A stretch of DNA of 64,000 nt from Flavobacteriaceae bacterium Ga0077528 (GCA_001464475.1 LNDX01000001.1:124001-188000), one strand, 5' to 3'; shown: positions 9,170 to 18,016, numbered from the stretch's first letter. Notes: generated by a model from the letters alone, not told the origin. Numbers and translations are program-made.

Positions 9170-9937
9170 TTAAATCCCAAAAATATCCTTAGAATTTTCT
9201 GTAGTAATTCGAGCAATTTCTTCAATGGGAAGATTATAAATTTCAGCCAATTTTTGAGCTACCAAAACGGTATAAATGCTTTCATTTCGTTTGCCACGAT
9301 GTGGATTTGGAGCCAGATAAGGCGAGTCGGTTTCGAGAACAATATGTTTTAAATCGATATCTTTCAAGAACTGATCAATCTTTCCGTTTTTGAAAGTTGC
9401 AACACCACCAATTCCAAGTTTTAACCCTAAAGAAATGGCGCGTTCTGCTTGTGTAAAATCGCCAGTAAAACAATGAAAAATTCCGAATAAATCGTCGCTT
9501 TTTTCACCTTCAAGAACTTCAAAAGTTTCATCAAAAGCATCACGACAATGAATGTTTATTGCTAAACCTTGCTTCTTTGCCAATTGAATTTGCTGTTGAA
9601 AAGCAAATTGTTGTTCTTTTAAAAAAGTTTTATCCCAAAATAAATCAACTCCTATTTCACCAACAGCATAAAACTTTCTTTTGGCAAATTCTGCTTCTAC
9701 ATGTGCCAATTCTTCGAGATAATTTTCTTTCACATAACATGGATGCAAGCCCATCATCAAGAAAATATTATCTGGAAATAAGGCTTCCAAATCATACATT
9801 TTCTGAGTATATGTTGAATCAATCGACGGAATAAAAAATCGAGAAACACCTGCATCAATAGCTCTTTGAATAGTTTCTACTCTATCGTCTTGAAATTGGG
9901 AAGAATATAAATGCGTGTGTGTATCAGTGAAAATCAT
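9170..9937 (-). CDS. tatD: TatD-family metal-dependent hydrolase (DNase)
   Basis: TIM-barrel metal-dependent hydrolase of the TatD family, whose characterised members are 3'-5' DNA exonucleases. I place the start at 9937 (MIFTDTHTHLYSS), giving 255 residues, the family norm. A longer reading from 10039 adds 34 residues without family similarity and overlaps the terminator region. Metal ligands visible are the HxH pair His7/His9, the Glu in AVGEIGVD, His in NIHCRDAF, His in GIFHCFTGD, and the Asp in LETDSPYLAP. A TACTTTTG -7-like box lies on this strand at 9993-10000, without a well-placed -33 TTG. Confidence 0.93.
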   Translation of the reverse strand: MIFTDTHTHLYSSQFQDDRVETIQRAIDAGVSRFFIPSIDSTYTQKMYDLEALFPDNIFLMMGLHPCYVKENYLEELAHVEAEFAKRKFYAVGEIGVDLFWDKTFLKEQQFAFQQQIQLAKKQGLAINIHCRDAFDETFEVLEGEKSDDLFGIFHCFTGDFTQAERAISLGLKLGIGGVATFKNGKIDQFLKDIDLKHIVLETDSPYLAPNPHRGKRNESIYTVLVAQKLAEIYNLPIEEIARITTENSKDIFGI

Positions 9938-10028
9938 TTTTTGTATTGTAAGTTGAACACTTCGACTCGCTAAGTGTAAAAGTTTCGAGTTGCAAAAGTA
10001 AGGAAAGAAAATGTGAAAATCATTAAAT

Positions 10029-10067
10029 ACAAAAGCCACAAAAAAATAATTCTTTTGTGGCTTTTGT
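10029..10067 (-). terminator. hairpin terminator after the sigma/anti-sigma genes
   Basis: A perfect 15-bp inverted repeat (10029-10043 with 10053-10067, core AAAGCCACAAAA / TTTTGTGGCTTT) with a 9-base loop. It lies just past the stop of the TPR gene and before tatD on the same strand. It should end the sigma-factor transcript. Confidence 0.8.
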
Positions 10068-10078
10068 GTTTGAAATGT

Positions 10079-10801
10079 TTAATCCAAATCCTTCAACAAT
10101 TTCTGCGCTTTTACATAATCCTCCGCATCGGCTGGAATTTGATTTAAGTGGATTTTGCATTCATCAAACTTATTTTGCTTTAAATTGGATAATGCTAAAT
10201 ACCAAATTGCTTTGTCTTTATAAACAGAAGTTCCTGATTTAATATTGTTCAATAAAATTTCAGCTTTGGTATAATCATTGGTTTCAATTAATGCAATCGC
10301 GTAATAATATTGCAACTCAGGATTGGTTAGATTTTGTACTTTCTCAAATGCTAAAACTGTTTTTTTATAGTCTTTATCATTAAATGCTTTTTGAGCTTCA
10401 TTTAAAGTTTCATCTCCAACGCTTCGTTCCATGAAATAGGCATTTTCATGTTGATTATAATCGCCATATTCAGGATTTCCTTGCATCATAAACCAAGTAC
10501 CGAAAGCAAAAACAACGGATGCCGCAACTGCATAATAGAATGGTTTGAAAGCAATGACTTTTGATTTTTTAATTTCTTTTTCAGCAAAACTGTCTTTAGA
10601 AATTGACTTCAAATTTTCCTTAAAAGCCGTAGTTTCCGAATCAAATTTAGTTGCTAAAAACTGTGTTGTTTCTTTATATAATTCAAACTTTTCTTGTAGC
10701 TCAATGTCATTTTGAAGTTGGTTTTCAAATTCCAATTTTTCTTCTTGCGACATTTCGTTATTGAAATAATTTTCGAATGTTATGTACAATTGCTCGTTCA
10801 T
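10079..10801 (-). CDS. membrane-anchored TPR protein in anti-sigma position
   Basis: A 240-residue single-pass membrane protein. Residues 1-86 are predicted cytoplasmic, charged and helical. One helix spans about 87-106 (YYAVAASVVFAFGTWFMM). The remainder, with two to three TPR-like helical pairs (about 130-235), would lie in the periplasm. It starts four bases after the stop of an ECF sigma gene. This topology (cytoplasmic N-terminus, single helix, periplasmic sensor) and position fit an anti-sigma factor, but no zinc-binding HxxxCxxC anti-sigma motif is present, so this is inference from context. TPR repeats suggest that the periplasmic part binds proteins. Possible input comes from the envelope proteins encoded next door. 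Confidence 0.6.
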   Translation of the reverse strand: MNEQLYITFENYFNNEMSQEEKLEFENQLQNDIELQEKFELYKETTQFLATKFDSETTAFKENLKSISKDSFAEKEIKKSKVIAFKPFYYAVAASVVFAFGTWFMMQGNPEYGDYNQHENAYFMERSVGDETLNEAQKAFNDKDYKKTVLAFEKVQNLTNPELQYYYAIALIETNDYTKAEILLNNIKSGTSVYKDKAIWYLALSNLKQNKFDECKIHLNQIPADAEDYVKAQKLLKDLD

Positions 10802-10805
10802 GACT

Positions 10806-11387
10806 TTAGTATTTTAATGATTTGTATCTGTTTGATTGCTGAATCATTTCGGTTAACTGACCAGTGCAAAGCGATTTCTTTTTGCGCACATAACCATACG
10901 TAACGTTCAGTTTTTCGGCTACTTCTTCCATTGTTTTGGTGACAAAACTTAGTTTGAGTACTTCTTGACATTTCTCGCCTAGCTTTTGAAACATTTCGTC
11001 GAATAACGATTGCTTTTCATCAAAAACTTCGGTTTGAAAAGTCATTTCTTGAACCGATTCATTTATAGATACATTATCATCTTGTAATGTTACCTCTTTG
11101 TTGGATAATTTTTTTAATTCGTTAAGCCAGCGTCTTTTACATAGCAGAAAGAAATAGGCATCAAACGGACAACTTAATTGTAAGCCATTTGTTTTAGCTT
11201 GATTGTAAATAGTTATGAGTACTTCTTGAATAACATCTTGCGCTTGATCATCGTCACCACTATTGGTTCGGATGTAGTTTTTAACTTTTGGAGCAAACTT
11301 CTTATATATAGATTGAATAATACTGGAATTATTCTGAAGTAATCCATCGATATATAATTGGTCTGGATGAATATTTTTATCTGTCAT
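10806..11387 (-). CDS. ECF-type RNA polymerase sigma factor
   Basis: A 193-residue sigma-70-family factor of the extracytoplasmic-function type. Region 2 (about residues 20-85) contains DDQAQDVIQEVLITIY, the core-binding and -10 recognition helix. Region 4 (about 130-180) has the HTH CQEVLKLSFVTKTMEEVAEKL followed by YGYVRKKK, which reads the -35 element. Region 1.1 and region 3 are absent. The gene lies back to back with two lipoprotein genes whose upstream DNA carries three promoter-like copies with ECF spacing. These are good candidates for its targets. On its own strand a weak TTG-N22-TACATTAG promoter overlaps the nearest of these boxes. Confidence 0.9.
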   Translation of the reverse strand: MTDKNIHPDQLYIDGLLQNNSSIIQSIYKKFAPKVKNYIRTNSGDDDQAQDVIQEVLITIYNQAKTNGLQLSCPFDAYFFLLCKRRWLNELKKLSNKEVTLQDDNVSINESVQEMTFQTEVFDEKQSLFDEMFQKLGEKCQEVLKLSFVTKTMEEVAEKLNVTYGYVRKKKSLCTGQLTEMIQQSNRYKSLKY

Positions 11388-11431
11388 AACTACCTTATTT
11401 ACTGCTAATGTAGAAAAAAATTAATAATTGA

Positions 11432-11533
11432 GGTAACAAATTATAACACGAGTTGATATAGTGATATAAAGTTCATTGAAATAGTGTTTTAAAAAGTTAA
11501 TCAAAAAAATAGAATCTGAAATAAATTCAGATT
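11432..11533 (+). promoter_or_regulatory. promoter-like module copy A
   Basis: GGTAACAAA at 11432-11440, then 12 bases, then TTGATATA at 11453-11460. The geometry fits an ECF sigma promoter (GGTAAC, 15 bases, TTGATA). It is followed 52 bases later by the inverted repeat AATCTGAA-ATAAA-TTCAGATT (11513-11533). This copy sits just upstream of copy B and has no gene of its own. Confidence 0.5.
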
Positions 11534-11538
11534 GTATG

Positions 11539-11595
11539 GGTAACAAATTAAAACACCAATTGATATAACAATAGAATCTGAAATAAATTCAGATT
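11539..11595 (+). promoter_or_regulatory. promoter-like module copy B, ahead of lipoprotein 1
   Basis: GGTAACAAA at 11539-11547, 12 bases, TTGATATA at 11560-11567, then seven bases and the inverted repeat AATCTGAA-ATAAA-TTCAGATT at 11575-11595. The lipoprotein start codon follows 45 bases later. Box spacing is identical to copies A and C. It reads as a probable ECF promoter with a 5'-UTR stem-loop. Confidence 0.55.
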
Positions 11596-11640
11596 AAACA
11601 AAATCAAAACTATTAATAAAAACATTAAAAATTAGAAAAC

Positions 11641-12237
11641 ATGAAAACATTTAAAAACATCGTAACATTATTATTTTTAGGATTAATAATCAGTAGTTGC
11701 TCAACAGGAACAACCCCAGTTCCAGTTCCTCCTTGTAGTTCAACAAACACCATTTTCAATCAATTGTATACCAATGTGGTTACACTTCCTGGACATCAAA
11801 ACAATGTTACATTTGATACAGAAATTCACGAATACACTTTTACTTTATCTCAAAACAAAACCATTTGTAGTATTGGATATCAAAGTCAACTAGCAATTGC
11901 TGCTGTTCCTTACAAAATGGAACTTGTAGACAACAACACTAATACTGTTATTTATACTGGTAACCATGTGTTCTCTTCTGCAAATACAAGTTATGTTTCA
12001 ATAACTCCAACACCAATAATTGCCAATCAATCATACACCATAAGAAGAACAATGCTTTTAGCAAATGCCGGAAATAATTTTTCAAACATCATTGGAAGAG
12101 TTGTACATCAACCTGGAGCATTAGTAAGTTTTCCTCAAACTTTTGGAATAATGACTATTACTGGAGCCAATTTTTACCAAAATGGTGGTCCGTTAGTAAA
12201 TATGGGAATTCCTTACATCGATTTTGCTTATTACTAG
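11641..12237 (+). CDS. secreted lipoprotein, function unknown
   Basis: A 198-residue predicted lipoprotein. The signal peptide ends in the lipobox IISSC (Cys20), followed by serines and a proline-rich linker. There is no Asp at +2, so outer-membrane anchoring is expected. The mature part is rich in Thr, Asn and Val and probably all-beta; no family was recognised. Two conserved-looking cysteines (CSSTNT and ICSIGY) could form a disulfide. It starts 45 bases after a stem-loop belonging to a duplicated promoter-like module. The same module precedes the next gene, so the two lipoproteins are probably co-regulated, possibly by the divergent ECF sigma. Confidence 0.65.
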   Translation: MKTFKNIVTLLFLGLIISSCSTGTTPVPVPPCSSTNTIFNQLYTNVVTLPGHQNNVTFDTEIHEYTFTLSQNKTICSIGYQSQLAIAAVPYKMELVDNNTNTVIYTGNHVFSSANTSYVSITPTPIIANQSYTIRRTMLLANAGNNFSNIIGRVVHQPGALVSFPQTFGIMTITGANFYQNGGPLVNMGIPYIDFAYY

Positions 12238-12263
12238 TAGATTAAAAAAACTTTCAAAACTAG

Positions 12264-12331
12264 GGTAACAAATAATTATCCCAGTTGATATAACAATATA
12301 AAACAAAAAGAATCTGAAACGAGTTCAGATT
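12264..12331 (+). promoter_or_regulatory. promoter-like module copy C, ahead of lipoprotein 2
   Basis: GGTAACAAA at 12264-12272, 12 bases, TTGATATA at 12285-12292, and the inverted repeat AATCTGAA-ACGAG-TTCAGATT at 12311-12331. The loop sequence differs from copies A and B while both 8-bp arms are unchanged. This suggests that the stem is selected. The leader after it (about 12332-12356) resembles the leader of lipoprotein 1. Confidence 0.55.
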
Positions 12332-12356
12332 AAAAACATCAAAAAAATTAGAAATT

Positions 12357-13337
12357 ATGAAATCACTTAAAAACATCAGCCTTTTATTTTTAGCAACATT
12401 AGCTCTAACAAGTTGCTCAAACGACAACAATTCTGAAGTACAACTTCCTCCAAGTGCAGCACAATTTGCAAACATTAGAGAAACTGCTTTAGAGAATTTG
12501 ACACAACATTTTACAATGACTGCCGGAACCGGAACAGTAACATTGACCTCTGCAAAAGGAGTAACTATTATGATAAATGGAAACTGTCTAACAAAAAACG
12601 GAAACCCAGTTACTGGTGCTGTAGATATAGAATATGTAGAACTTTTTGATAAAGGACACATGTTAACTACCAACAAACCTACAATGGGTTTAATGCCAAA
12701 CGGAGACAAAAATCTTTTAATTTCTGGAGGAGAATTTTATATCAACGCCACTCAAGGTGGACAACAATTAGCAATCACTTGTAATATGGTTTTACTTGTC
12801 CCATCAAATCTTACTGAAAATGCTATTGATACTGCCATGACATTATGGGATGGAAACATGGATAATCCAGAAAATTTAGTTTGGGAGGAAGCAACTCCAG
12901 GAACTGGTGGTCCACAAGGTGGTGGAGTAGGATTTGAACAAAATAGTTATTATGTTTCTTTTGGAAACTTTGGTTGGTCAAATGTGGATAGATTTTATAG
13001 TGATCCTAGACCAAAAACGACTTTACTTGCAAGTGTCCCTAACGGATATGACAATACCAATTGTGCTATTTATTTATCGTATGATGGCGAAGGACAAAAT
13101 GCTTTAGCAAAATTGGATACTTACAATCCAACAACTAAAAAATTTAGTGAACACTATGGACAAATTCCAATTGGTTTACAATGTCATGTGATTTTTGCAA
13201 CAGAAGAAAATGGTCAATGGAGATATGCCATAAAAGGAGTTACTGTTGCTGCAAACGATGAATATACATTCACTCTTGGTGAAACAACTGTTGGTTCTGA
13301 AGCTCAACTTGTAGCAGCGATAAATGCAATTCAATAA
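12357..13337 (+). CDS. secreted lipoprotein, function unknown
   Basis: A 326-residue predicted lipoprotein with signal peptide and lipobox ALTSC (Cys20), then SNDNN. The N-terminal mature region holds a beta-rich domain with the pattern seen in many Bacteroidota surface lipoproteins (KGVTIMINGNCLT, then GAVDIEYVELFDKG). A glycine-rich linker at about residue 183-190 (TGGPQGGGVG) separates it from a second beta-rich domain ending in LVAAINAIQ. No catalytic motif is visible. It is preceded by promoter-like module C and followed by a strong hairpin terminator, so it is probably transcribed alone. Confidence 0.65.
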   Translation: MKSLKNISLLFLATLALTSCSNDNNSEVQLPPSAAQFANIRETALENLTQHFTMTAGTGTVTLTSAKGVTIMINGNCLTKNGNPVTGAVDIEYVELFDKGHMLTTNKPTMGLMPNGDKNLLISGGEFYINATQGGQQLAITCNMVLLVPSNLTENAIDTAMTLWDGNMDNPENLVWEEATPGTGGPQGGGVGFEQNSYYVSFGNFGWSNVDRFYSDPRPKTTLLASVPNGYDNTNCAIYLSYDGEGQNALAKLDTYNPTTKKFSEHYGQIPIGLQCHVIFATEENGQWRYAIKGVTVAANDEYTFTLGETTVGSEAQLVAAINAIQ

Positions 13338-13359
13338 TAGTTAGGTTAATTTAGTTTTT

Positions 13360-13385
13360 AAAAGTGGTGATAATTCGCCACTTTT
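13360..13385 (+). terminator. hairpin terminator after lipoprotein 2
   Basis: Stem AAAAGTGGTG / CGCCACTTTT (one T-G wobble), loop ATAATT, then further Ts. It lies 22 bases after the stop codon. It separates the lipoprotein unit from the PKD-CHAT operon. Confidence 0.8.
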
Positions 13386-13420
13386 TGTTATTTTTATAAA
13401 TGCTAACCAACCTTTTTACA

Positions 13421-15427
13421 ATGAAAAAATTAGTTTTACTCCTGTTTTTAACTACATTTTTTTCTTTTTCGCAAACAAAAGTAAAAGATACAGTTACCAG
13501 AAAAGCTACTATTAGCTTTGATAAAAAAGGAAACTTGGTTTCTTTAAAACCAAAAACTCCTCCGTTAAATCAAATTGCCGGTGCGCCACCAGCAAGTTAT
13601 AGTTACTTTTGGGAACTTGGCGATGGTAGTTATAGCAAAGCCAAAGAACCTAAAAAGGTATATAAAAAGAAAGGCGATTACAAAGTAAACCTTGCTGTTA
13701 CAAATAATTATGACAATGGAAAACCACCTTCTACTCGACCAAAAACTGTTGCTATAACAGAAATTACTAATGACAAATCGGAAGATATTGCTTCTATTGA
13801 AACCGAAGATGGATTTAAAATATTCAACAATCGCGAACCAGTTCCTGAGGAAGAAATGATTATCGTTTTGAGTTATCAAAATCTTCTTGATTATGTTTCT
13901 AGCGGAAAATTATACTTGTTTTACAACGATAAAGAGTTTAAAAATAAAAACTTCGAACTATTAGAAACCCGAACACATTTTGGAGAAAGAGAAATTATTG
14001 AAAACGGAATTGCTTCTGTTGACGACAAAAATAATTCTAATCAAAATGTAGCTTCTGTTGATGATTATACTTATTTCAAAAAATCCTTTTCTACTGAAGA
14101 TGAAAACCTAGATATGACTTTAGCAGAAAGCAAAGCCCTATTTTCTGATGTTAAAATTTTAGAATTTGATGCTATGAATGCTAAAGAAACACGTAATGTT
14201 TTTATGACTTTCAAAACAACTCCAGAAATGATTAAAGATACTAGTGCAACAGTAAAAATGCGTGGTGTTTATGTCCCTGATAGAAACTACAAAAACCATA
14301 AAAAGAAAACATTAGAAATGGAGATAGTAACATCTCACGATCCTAATAAAATGTCTAGTAATGGAACTTTTATAAACTATAGATTGGTTCGATTAAAAAC
14401 ACTAAATTTTAAAACGCGTTTTCAAAATGATGGTGAAGGTCCAGCAAAAACCATTAGACTTGAAACCGATATTCCAGAAATGTTTGATAAAAAAACACTT
14501 CAAATTGTTGATTTATATCCCAAATGCCCAATCTGTCCTAAAAATGAAGTTGTAAATTATAGTTGTTTGGATACGATAATTAAAAAGGACCAAATTCATT
14601 TTACTTTTAAAAACATTTATCTTCCTGGAAGTCAACAAAAAAATGTAAAAGAACGTGATTCTACAAAAGGATTTGTAAAATATTCATTGAAATTTGCCAA
14701 AGATTTTCACAAGATAAAAACCAAAAGTAAAACGTCAATTTTCTTTGATAAAAACGAACCTGTAATTACCAATTATGCTGTAACAAGATTCAAACCTGGA
14801 ATTTCAATTGGAGCAAAAGCTGGATACAATTATTTTCCAGATCAAGAAAACCCAAAGAGTTTTTTTGTTGGAGCTACAATTTCTCCATATAAATCTTATC
14901 GTTTTTATTGGCAATCGGAACTATATTTTAATCATCTAGAAACTGGCGGAAACAATACTACTTCACCTCTACTTTTGCAACAATTTACACCTCCAATCCT
15001 ATTGAGTAATGGAACTGTTGTTGATGCCGCATTTACTCAAACATCGAATTCCTCAAAATTAACTAGAAATTTAATTGATATTGTTCCTATTTCTTTACGT
15101 TATAACATCAACAATTATATTGGTGTTGGTGCTGGACCACAACTATCCTTAATAATGAATGAAACTATAGAAAATGATTTTTCAAAAAAATATTATGCTG
15201 TAAATTTTGGTCAAAACCCACCAAGTCTAGGAAATGAAATAACCGGTTTACAAGAATCTAATAGTTCAAAAACTACTTCAAAAAATTTCTCAAAAACCCA
15301 GACTAGTTTGTTTGCAGATGTAACTTTTGGCTTTGCCAGAATTGGACCAAGTGTTGGAATTAGATATTATAAAAACTTTGAAAAAGAGTTTGATTACTGG
15401 CAGTTTTATGGCATTTGGAAGTTTTAA
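13421..15427 (+). CDS. PKD-domain protein with C-terminal outer-membrane barrel
   Basis: A 668-residue secreted protein starting at ATG 13421 (signal peptide MKKLVLLLFLTTFFSFSQ); a reading from 13400 only adds seven residues before the signal. Residues about 55-105 form a PKD fold with YFWELGDGSYSKAKEP. The middle region is lysine-rich and beta-rich with a CPICPKNEVVNYSC cysteine cluster. The last about 200 residues alternate as membrane strands (GISIGAKAGYNYFP, YIGVGAGPQLSL, ending YGIWKF), typical of an outer-membrane barrel. The CHAT-protease gene starts three bases after its stop, so they are co-translated. It may be the outer-membrane partner or substrate of the protease; that is inference. 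Confidence 0.7.
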   Translation: MKKLVLLLFLTTFFSFSQTKVKDTVTRKATISFDKKGNLVSLKPKTPPLNQIAGAPPASYSYFWELGDGSYSKAKEPKKVYKKKGDYKVNLAVTNNYDNGKPPSTRPKTVAITEITNDKSEDIASIETEDGFKIFNNREPVPEEEMIIVLSYQNLLDYVSSGKLYLFYNDKEFKNKNFELLETRTHFGEREIIENGIASVDDKNNSNQNVASVDDYTYFKKSFSTEDENLDMTLAESKALFSDVKILEFDAMNAKETRNVFMTFKTTPEMIKDTSATVKMRGVYVPDRNYKNHKKKTLEMEIVTSHDPNKMSSNGTFINYRLVRLKTLNFKTRFQNDGEGPAKTIRLETDIPEMFDKKTLQIVDLYPKCPICPKNEVVNYSCLDTIIKKDQIHFTFKNIYLPGSQQKNVKERDSTKGFVKYSLKFAKDFHKIKTKSKTSIFFDKNEPVITNYAVTRFKPGISIGAKAGYNYFPDQENPKSFFVGATISPYKSYRFYWQSELYFNHLETGGNNTTSPLLLQQFTPPILLSNGTVVDAAFTQTSNSSKLTRNLIDIVPISLRYNINNYIGVGAGPQLSLIMNETIENDFSKKYYAVNFGQNPPSLGNEITGLQESNSSKTTSKNFSKTQTSLFADVTFGFARIGPSVGIRYYKNFEKEFDYWQFYGIWKF

Positions 15428-15430
15428 TTT

Positions 15431-18016
15431 ATGCGGAAAATAATTCTTCTTTTCTTATTCACTCAAATGATATTTTCTCAAAGTAATGCGGTTACTTTAG
15501 AAGATAAAATCTATTATGCAATAGATTTATTTGTAGTAAATCCGAGTGAAGAAAATTTGAAAAAACTTGAAGCTTTAGAGAAAACATTTCATCCAAAATC
15601 AAAAGCTGAAATTCTTGCTTTGGTAATTTTAAAAAGTAATAAAGCTTATTATCAAAATCAATTTGGGTTTACTAATAAAGCAATTTCTAGTTATGAAAAT
15701 GCTTGGCATTTGTTTCAAAAAAACAAACTTTCTGACTATGATATAACTGAGTTCTGTTTAAAACCATTAGGCAATCTTTATACTATTATTGGGGATTATG
15801 ACAATGCAGAAAATACCATAAAACAATACTTTTACATTGCTAATATTGAAAAAAAACAGGTACAAAAGTATGCGGCTATTCTCAATTTATCCAATGTATA
15901 TCAAAACTCAGGCAGAATTAATGAGGCTATCGATTTACTTGAAAAAACAATAAAAACAGAAAGATTAACAGCTACACAAAAAGGTGTTCTATTGAATAAT
16001 TTAGGAAATAATTATTTTCTGAATACTAAATCTGACAAAGCAGAAAGTTCCTATTTACAATCAATTTCTTTATTAAAATCAGATAAATCTCAAATTGAAA
16101 CTTTATCAAATGCTTATAGAAATTTAGCAAAATTAAATCTTTATTCAGATGTGAAATTAGCAGATTCCTATTTTGAAAAAGCACGAAATGAGTTCAACAA
16201 ATTATCAAATTTAGAACCTCGAAAAAAAGCTCAATTTAGTATTGAAGAAGCCAATTTGTTATTCAAAGAAGGAAAAATATCGGAGGCAGATATCAAAATC
16301 AAAGACGCTTTTACGATTCTAATCCCTTATTTTAATAAATCAAAAGGCAATCTTCCCAATAAGAATTCTCTTTATGCAGAAACCACTTTATTAGATGCTT
16401 TAGATTTACAAGCCGAACTATTTTTAGCACAGAATCAACCAAAAAAAGCATTAGAAAGCTATCAACTTTCTTTTCATATAGAGGAGTTGTTTCAATCGCT
16501 TTTGGTTTATGAAAACTCTAAAATAATTTCGCAGATTAGAAACCGAAATCGAACCGAAAAATGTCTTGACATCTACTATTCACTTTATCAAAAAGAGAAA
16601 AAAGTAATTTATCTAGAAAGTGCTTTTATATTGCAAGAGCAAACAAAATCGGCAGTTTTAAGGCAAACAATTTCGAAAAACAAAACAATTTCAAGAGAAG
16701 AAAAACTAATTTTAGAACAACTTCAAAATTGGAATACTATAATTAGCAAAGAGCAACAAAAATTAGATTCAGCCGATATTTCTGTAATCAATAACGCCAT
16801 CAAAAAGCAAAATGAATTGATGCTTTTATTGAAATCGAAAACATCTGAAAAATCAAATGAATCCAAAATAGTTGCTATTAATAATTTGTATTCAAAACTA
16901 AAAAAAGACAAAGCTGCTTTAGTTGAATATTTCTATGGTCAAAACAAAGTATATTGTTTCACTCTAGAAAACGAAAATATAAAGTTAGATTTTATTAAAA
17001 ATGACGATAATTCCATTAGAACAATAAGATCATTTATTGATTATTTTTCTGATAGTGAGAAGATTGAAAACCATGTTTCTGATTATAATCATGATGGATT
17101 TTTAGTTTATAAAATGCTGAAACTTCCTGCAAAATCAACTTATAAAAACCTCATCATTATTCCAGATGGAATACTTACTTTTCTTCCTTTTGAAGCTTTG
17201 ATTACTAAAGAATCTAGGACAACTAATTTTGCCAAAATGAATTATTTATTGAATGATTTCACAATTGGCTATAATAATTCTGCTTCTTTTTATTTGAACT
17301 CCATTCCTTTTAAATTTGATAAAGAAACAGTTCTTGGGGTGTTTCCAATATTTGAAAAAACCAATTTAGAACTAGCTTTTTCCAAAAAAGAAATGGAAGC
17401 TATTCAAGAGAAATTTGATGGCAATTATCTTTCAAAAACTGATGCAACATTTAAAAATTTCAGTTCAAATGCCCAAAATTATTCCATTCTTCATCTTTCA
17501 ACACATGCTGATTCAGGCGATATTATTGATCAAGCGAATATCAAATTTTATAATTCCGAAATCTTATATTCTGAGTTATATAATTTAGAAATCAACCCAA
17601 ATTTGGTAGTATTGAGTGCCTGCGAGACTGGAATTGGGAAACTTTATAAAGCAGAAGGAGCGATGAGTATTGCAAGAGGATTTCAATTTGCTGGAGCTCA
17701 AAATCTGTTATTCTCCTTATGGAAAGTAAACGATTTTACGACTTCAATTTTGATGGAAAAATTCTACTCCAATATAAAATCTGGCAAATCCTATTATGAA
17801 GCTACCAATAAAGCAAAGCTTGATTTTCTTTCAGATGATTCAATACCAAACGCAAAAAAATCACCTTATTATTGGAGTGCCTTTGTATATTACGGAACAT
17901 TAGAAACCAACTCTAGTGGAAACTATTTTATTTGGTTTTCCATTTTAGGAAGTGCAATTGCTTTACTTTTGCTATTCAAAATTTTTAAAAAATGGAAGAA
18001 TTCCAAACGACTTTAA
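15431..18016 (+). CDS. secreted, membrane-anchored TPR-CHAT caspase-like protease
   Basis: An 861-residue protein of the CHAT family (caspase/separase-related cysteine peptidases). It has a signal peptide (MRKIILLFLFTQMIFSQ), then about 400 residues of TPR repeats, a linker helix, and a C-terminal CHAT domain. The domain has LIIIPDGILTFLPFEAL, the catalytic His in LHLSTHADSGD (His692) and the catalytic Cys in VVLSACETGIG (Cys731), followed by AEGAMSIARGFQFAGA. A single helix near the C-terminus (WFSILGSAIALLLLF) and a short basic tail end it. The predicted topology puts both TPR and protease parts in the periplasm, with the tail in the cytoplasm. Both catalytic residues are intact. The stop overlaps the next gene by 25 bases. 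Substrate and trigger are unknown; TPR repeats usually bind them. Confidence 0.85.
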   Translation: MRKIILLFLFTQMIFSQSNAVTLEDKIYYAIDLFVVNPSEENLKKLEALEKTFHPKSKAEILALVILKSNKAYYQNQFGFTNKAISSYENAWHLFQKNKLSDYDITEFCLKPLGNLYTIIGDYDNAENTIKQYFYIANIEKKQVQKYAAILNLSNVYQNSGRINEAIDLLEKTIKTERLTATQKGVLLNNLGNNYFLNTKSDKAESSYLQSISLLKSDKSQIETLSNAYRNLAKLNLYSDVKLADSYFEKARNEFNKLSNLEPRKKAQFSIEEANLLFKEGKISEADIKIKDAFTILIPYFNKSKGNLPNKNSLYAETTLLDALDLQAELFLAQNQPKKALESYQLSFHIEELFQSLLVYENSKIISQIRNRNRTEKCLDIYYSLYQKEKKVIYLESAFILQEQTKSAVLRQTISKNKTISREEKLILEQLQNWNTIISKEQQKLDSADISVINNAIKKQNELMLLLKSKTSEKSNESKIVAINNLYSKLKKDKAALVEYFYGQNKVYCFTLENENIKLDFIKNDDNSIRTIRSFIDYFSDSEKIENHVSDYNHDGFLVYKMLKLPAKSTYKNLIIIPDGILTFLPFEALITKESRTTNFAKMNYLLNDFTIGYNNSASFYLNSIPFKFDKETVLGVFPIFEKTNLELAFSKKEMEAIQEKFDGNYLSKTDATFKNFSSNAQNYSILHLSTHADSGDIIDQANIKFYNSEILYSELYNLEINPNLVVLSACETGIGKLYKAEGAMSIARGFQFAGAQNLLFSLWKVNDFTTSILMEKFYSNIKSGKSYYEATNKAKLDFLSDDSIPNAKKSPYYWSAFVYYGTLETNSSGNYFIWFSILGSAIALLLLFKIFKKWKNSKRL

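Noticed and set aside
9938..10039. Extended N-terminus of TatD
   Set aside because: The added residues do not match the family, and the reading would begin inside a terminator hairpin region.
11432..12331. The GGTAACAAA repeats as a CRISPR or attachment site
   Set aside because: There are only three copies, spaced by promoter-gene distances, with no spacer regularity, no cas genes and no integrase.
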